Assembly (NCBI GenBank): GCA_963739515.1
Contig: CAVUAO010000003.1
Span: 62,001-126,000, forward strand
Origin: JBFYTX01 sp963739515
Lineage (GTDB): Bacteria > Chloroflexota > Dehalococcoidia > Dehalococcoidales > RBG-16-60-22
Direction of reading: 5' to 3'
Length of the DNA stretch: 64,000 nucleotides
Under the pieces are notes generated by a model that saw nothing but the letters and a program-made list of their open reading frames with translations, was not told the DNA's origin and searched no databases. The position numbers and the translations under genes were made by a program. Shown piece after piece: positions 61,194 to 64,000 of the stretch (its first letter is position 1; each line of letters starts with the position of its first letter).

Positions 61194-62096
61194 ATGAAGA
61201 CAGGCTTTATCGGCATCGGGCAGATGGGGAAACACATGTCCCGCCGTATCCTCGAAGCCGGATATCAGCTTGTGGTCTATGATATAAACCAGGAAGCCGC
61301 CGTTCCCCTGGTAAAACAAGGCGCAGTATGGGCGGACAGTCCCGCCGCGGTTGCCAGAGCCTGCCGGGTAGTCATCACATCCCTGCCGAAGCCGCAGGAC
61401 GTCGAGCAGGTGGTCTACGGAAAAGACGGCCTGGCGCAGGGTTGGCGTTCCGGGGATATCTATATCGATATGAGCACCAATTCCCCTTCCGTCATCCGCC
61501 GCATCGCCGCGGACGCGGCAACAAAAGGGGTCAGTGTGCTGGACGCCCCAGTCAGCGGCGGCGTTAAAGGCGCGGAGGCCGGCACGCTGGCGATAATAGT
61601 CGGGGGCGAAGCGACCGCCCTGGAAAAGGTCAGAAAAATCCTGGAGACGATGGGACAAAGGATATTCGCGGTAGGCGGCGCGGGCAACGGCAACGTCGTC
61701 AAACTGGTTAATAATCTGATATCGCTCATCTGCAATTCCGCCTCCGCCGAAGGCTTTGCGCTGGGTGCGCGCGCCGGCATCGACCCCGCGATGCTGCTGG
61801 AGATAATCAAGGTCAGCACGGGGGATAACTGGTGCGCCCGGCAATATCCCAACACGGTCTTTAAAGGCAATTTCGAGCCAGGCTTCAAAGTTGCGCTGGC
61901 TTACAAGGACATCAACCTGGCGCTGGCGCTGGGTAAAGAAAACGGCGTGCCACTGCCGGTGGGCGAGGCGGTGCGCAAGGACCTGGAGAATACTATCGCG
62001 GCGGGCTTTGAGGACAAAGGCATCGATGCCGTAATCATGACCCGGGAAAATGCCGCCGGAGTGAAAGTCCGTTCAACTTATGAGGAGGAAACATGA
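61194..62096 (+). CDS. 3-Hydroxyisobutyrate dehydrogenase-family oxidoreductase
   Basis: 300 residues. Rossmann NAD(P) site GFIGIGQMGKHMSRRIL, DMSTNSPSVIRRIA, substrate loop LDAPVSGGVKGAEAGTL, catalytic Lys in GNGNVVKLVNNLI, and C-terminal helical domain. Family members reduce or oxidise small beta-hydroxyacids such as tartronate semialdehyde, 3-hydroxyisobutyrate or succinic semialdehyde; the substrate is not decidable here. Overlaps the cupin gene by ATGA; followed by an aldolase. Confidence 0.9.
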   Translation: MKTGFIGIGQMGKHMSRRILEAGYQLVVYDINQEAAVPLVKQGAVWADSPAAVARACRVVITSLPKPQDVEQVVYGKDGLAQGWRSGDIYIDMSTNSPSVIRRIAADAATKGVSVLDAPVSGGVKGAEAGTLAIIVGGEATALEKVRKILETMGQRIFAVGGAGNGNVVKLVNNLISLICNSASAEGFALGARAGIDPAMLLEIIKVSTGDNWCARQYPNTVFKGNFEPGFKVALAYKDINLALALGKENGVPLPVGEAVRKDLENTIAAGFEDKGIDAVIMTRENAAGVKVRSTYEEET

Positions 62097-62449
62097 TAGT
62101 CGTCAACAGCGAAAACGTGGCCACCGTAGAAACCAAAGATGAAATCGTCCGTAAAGGGCCGGTCTACCGGAAGGCGCTAATCGATGCCAAAGACACGGGA
62201 GGGTTCGGCGTGCTGCTGGTCAGTTTCGGCCCGGGCGCCAGACTTAATTTCCATGCCCATACCTACGAACAAATCCTATATGTCACCGAGGGGAAGGGCA
62301 TCGTGGCCACCCACGACAAAGAATACACCGTGACGCCCGGCACCACCATATTTATCGCCCCGGGCGAAATCCACTGGCACGGCGCGACCAAAGATGCCTC
62401 ATTTGCCCACATCGCCATACAGAGACCGGGGATTAAGCTAGCCCAATAA
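62093..62449 (+). CDS. Single-domain cupin
   Basis: 118 residues. Cupin motif 1 LNFHAHTYEQILYVTEGKG with metal His/Glu, motif 2 GTTIFIAPGEIHWHGATKDA with His. Complete double-stranded beta-helix. ATGA overlap with the dehydrogenase and 24 bases to the aldolase gene: one three-gene operon, so it probably acts on the same small carbohydrate-derived substrate. Confidence 0.85.
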   Translation: MIVVNSENVATVETKDEIVRKGPVYRKALIDAKDTGGFGVLLVSFGPGARLNFHAHTYEQILYVTEGKGIVATHDKEYTVTPGTTIFIAPGEIHWHGATKDASFAHIAIQRPGIKLAQ

Positions 62450-62473
62450 TATACCCATAAATGGAGGCAATCG

Positions 62474-63088
62474 ATGGCCCGGTGGCTTAAAGAAAAGAAG
62501 GAAGTGCTCGCCGCCGCCCGTAAAATGCTGGCACAAGGGCTCGTGACCGGCACGGCGGGCAACGTCAGCCGGCGCCTGGGGCCGGAAGGCGGCCAGCCGC
62601 TGTTAGCAATCACTCCCAGCTCGCGGGAGTATCTTTCACTCACCCCTAACGATATCCAGATTCTCGACTTCGACGGCAAAAAGGTCGAGGGGGACCTGCC
62701 GCCCTCGGTAGAGACACCGCTGCATATCGGCATCTACCGCGCCCGGCCGGACGTCAACGCCGTCATCCATACCCACCCGGTCTTTGCCACCGCCCTGGCC
62801 GTGGCCGGACGGGACTTACCCCCGATTCTCGATGAACAAGCCGCCTACCTGGGCGGGGAAATAAAGGCGGCGGCTTATGCCCCCAGCGGCACCCCGGAAC
62901 TGGTAAAAAACGCCGTAGCCGCGCTGGGCGACCGCAACGCCGTGCTGCTGGCCAACCACGGCGCAGTGGGCGTGGGTAAAACCATGGCGGAGGCCTTCCA
63001 CGTTTGCGAGCGGCTGGAAAATACCGCCCGGATTTACCTCCTAGCGCTAGCGGCGGGGTCGGTCAACAAGCTGCCGTGGAACATCTAA
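62474..63088 (+). CDS. Class II aldolase (FucA/AraD family)
   Basis: 204 residues. GLVTGTAGNVSRRL near the N-terminus (phosphate-binding region), ITPSSREYLSLTPNDI, catalytic Glu in PPSVETPLHIGIYR, zinc ligands HTHPVFATALAV and NHGAVGVGKTM. Zinc-dependent cleavage or epimerisation of a phosphorylated sugar or, with the upstream dehydrogenase, a sugar acid. GGAGGCAATCG precedes the ATG. Last gene of the operon. Confidence 0.9.
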   Translation: MARWLKEKKEVLAAARKMLAQGLVTGTAGNVSRRLGPEGGQPLLAITPSSREYLSLTPNDIQILDFDGKKVEGDLPPSVETPLHIGIYRARPDVNAVIHTHPVFATALAVAGRDLPPILDEQAAYLGGEIKAAAYAPSGTPELVKNAVAALGDRNAVLLANHGAVGVGKTMAEAFHVCERLENTARIYLLALAAGSVNKLPWNI

Positions 63089-63129
63089 ACACCACCGGTC
63101 AAATTCCAACGGCGCCCCTGTTCCACGGT

Positions 63130-63387
63130 TTGACATCCCTCGCACATTTACGTTAAAATAAAGCGAAACTATTTCTGCTGTACTGGTGAGATGGGACTGT
63201 TAAAGGGACGTAAAAAGAGATTTTCAATTAATGCAGGGTTTATTGCCCTCCCTCAGCCAATTTACGGCGATGACAGCAGTTGATATTCTCCACGCAGCCA
63301 AGTAATCCCGACCCCACGCCAAACAGGTCGGCGTGTTCGAATATTCATGCTGTTTAATATATAAAATCTAAAATCGGAGGAAAACGT
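63130..63387 (+). promoter_or_regulatory. Promoter and long leader of the enoyl-CoA hydratase-family gene
   Basis: TTGACA (63130-63135), 18-base spacer, TAAAAT (63154-63159), leaving about 220 untranslated bases. Within it CACGCC (about 63314)-N9-GGCGTG forms a hairpin. No known riboswitch class was recognised. GGAGGAAAACGT precedes the ATG. Confidence 0.5.
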
Positions 63388-64000
63388 ATGTCTTACCCAA
63401 CATTCAACTCGATACTACTGGAAAAGGACGCGGAATACCCTAAAGTCACCTACCTCACTCTGAACCGGCCGGACAAGAACAACGCCATCAGTATCGGCGA
63501 AGAGTATATGACCGGCGACATCAAGAAAGCCATGTGGGAAATCAACCACGATGACGACTGCAATGTCGTTGTTTTCAGGGGCGCCGGCAAGAACTTCTGC
63601 GCCGGGTTCGACCTCTCCATGGTCTACCGCGTTTACGGCGGCGCCAAGGGCGTCAAACCCAGCCAGAGAATCCGCCTCCAGACCGACCAGGACCAGCTTT
63701 ACGGATTCCCGCAGGCCATCCTGGACTGCAACAAGGTCGTCATGGTGCAGGTGCACGGCTGGGCTATCGAGGCCGGCCTGTACATCACCAAGGCGTCGGA
63801 CATCGTCGTCTGCGCCGATAACGCCAAGTTCTCCCAGATGGGCCAGCGGCTCGCTTTCGGCGGGCTGCCCACCCTGCCCCTGGAACTGGTCATGGGCCAT
63901 ACCAAGAAGGTCGAGGAAATCCTGCTCACCGGCCGCACCATCAGCGGCAAAGAGGCCGAGGAAGCCGGCTATGTGACCAAGGCCGTCCCCGAAGCCGACC
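63388..64000 (+). CDS. Enoyl-CoA hydratase/isomerase-family protein, 3' truncated
   Basis: ATG 63388; the gene runs off the right edge (204 codons visible). Crotonase fold: VTYLTLNRPDKNNAISIGEE, first oxyanion-hole block FRGAGKNFCAGFDLSM, second block VQVHGWAIEAGLYITKASDI. The second differs from the usual GxxxGGG pattern (AIEAG), so the exact reaction (hydratase, isomerase, hydrolase or ring-opening member) is open. LAFGGLPTLPLELVMGH occupies the usual catalytic segment. Confidence 0.88.
   Translation, partial: MSYPTFNSILLEKDAEYPKVTYLTLNRPDKNNAISIGEEYMTGDIKKAMWEINHDDDCNVVVFRGAGKNFCAGFDLSMVYRVYGGAKGVKPSQRIRLQTDQDQLYGFPQAILDCNKVVMVQVHGWAIEAGLYITKASDIVVCADNAKFSQMGQRLAFGGLPTLPLELVMGHTKKVEEILLTGRTISGKEAEEAGYVTKAVPEAD

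Noticed and set aside
1..64000. tRNA, rRNA, IS transposase or prophage genes
   Set aside because: None was recognised on either strand by eye; a tRNA scan would settle the small RNAs.

Overview
The window looks like a chromosomal piece of a Chloroflexota bacterium, most likely class Dehalococcoidia. This is inferred from GC-rich coding DNA, the order thrS-infC-rpmI-rplT-pheS-pheT, the ispG-rseP-dxr cluster, GuaB3-type IMP dehydrogenase, many small zinc-ribbon proteins and many GTG/TTG starts. No rRNA, tRNA, CRISPR array, prophage or IS transposase is visible. Several conserved genes carry single-base frameshifts (pcrA, ribH, pheS, ispG, ftsH and others). This points to indel errors in a draft assembly more than to true gene decay.

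Layout. 1-6.5 kb: pcrA end, a broken SnoaL-like gene, arsenite exporter acr3, riboflavin genes ribE-ribBA-ribH, a stand-alone EF-Tu domain-2 protein and bioY. 6.5-13.3 kb: thrS, infC, rpmI, rplT, pheS, pheT. 13.3-16.2 kb: a promoter with a perfect palindromic operator, an AbrB-type protein, arsM, and an ABC exporter pair. 16.5-22.5 kb: proS, a broken exported protein, ispG, rseP, dxr. 22.6-30.5 kb: a selenocysteine glutaredoxin-PDZ protein, ferredoxin, Crp/Fnr regulator, a two-component pair with a HisKA-only protein, bicupin, GuaB3. 30.7-39.3 kb: rsmI, metG, a long-chain polyprenyl synthase, moaE, ftsH, an HD-GYP protein. 39.3-43.2 kb: a two-subunit molybdenum enzyme matching pyrogallol-phloroglucinol transhydroxylase in architecture. 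43.3-56.9 kb: sensor kinase, two response regulators, and a dense stress/envelope region. 56.9-64 kb: UspA, pyruvate kinase, CoA-disulfide reductase-rhodanese fusion, a hydroxyacid dehydrogenase-cupin-class II aldolase operon and a truncated enoyl-CoA hydratase-family gene.

Two observations stand out. First, three redox proteins (glutaredoxin-PDZ at 22.7-23.2 kb, rhodanese at 47.7-48.0 kb, peroxiredoxin-like at 50.8-51.3 kb) each have one in-frame TGA exactly where the family has a conserved active-site-region cysteine. Each TGA is followed at the right distance by a perfect small hairpin resembling a bacterial SECIS, so all three are predicted selenoproteins. Second, five promoters between 46.2 and 51.4 kb (two on the minus strand) share one rigid layout: half-sites TGTNAYA at 0 and TGTAAT-like at +11, TTTTAT at +31 and a TATAAT-like -10 at exactly +59. 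They drive a receiver protein, an HTH-plus-selenorhodanese unit, a zinc-ribbon unit, glgC (with DUF5752 and the selenoperoxiredoxin downstream) and a DUF1059/PQQ-propeller/cupredoxin/site-2-protease/HtrA run. This looks like one OmpR/PhoB-type regulon coupling selenium-based redox proteins, glycogen synthesis and envelope maintenance. Its natural candidate regulator, a PhoB-like response regulator (46575-47273), lies inside it.

A family of intergenic palindromic repeats ending in TTAGACGCCCC recurs at several gene boundaries and partly doubles as terminators.
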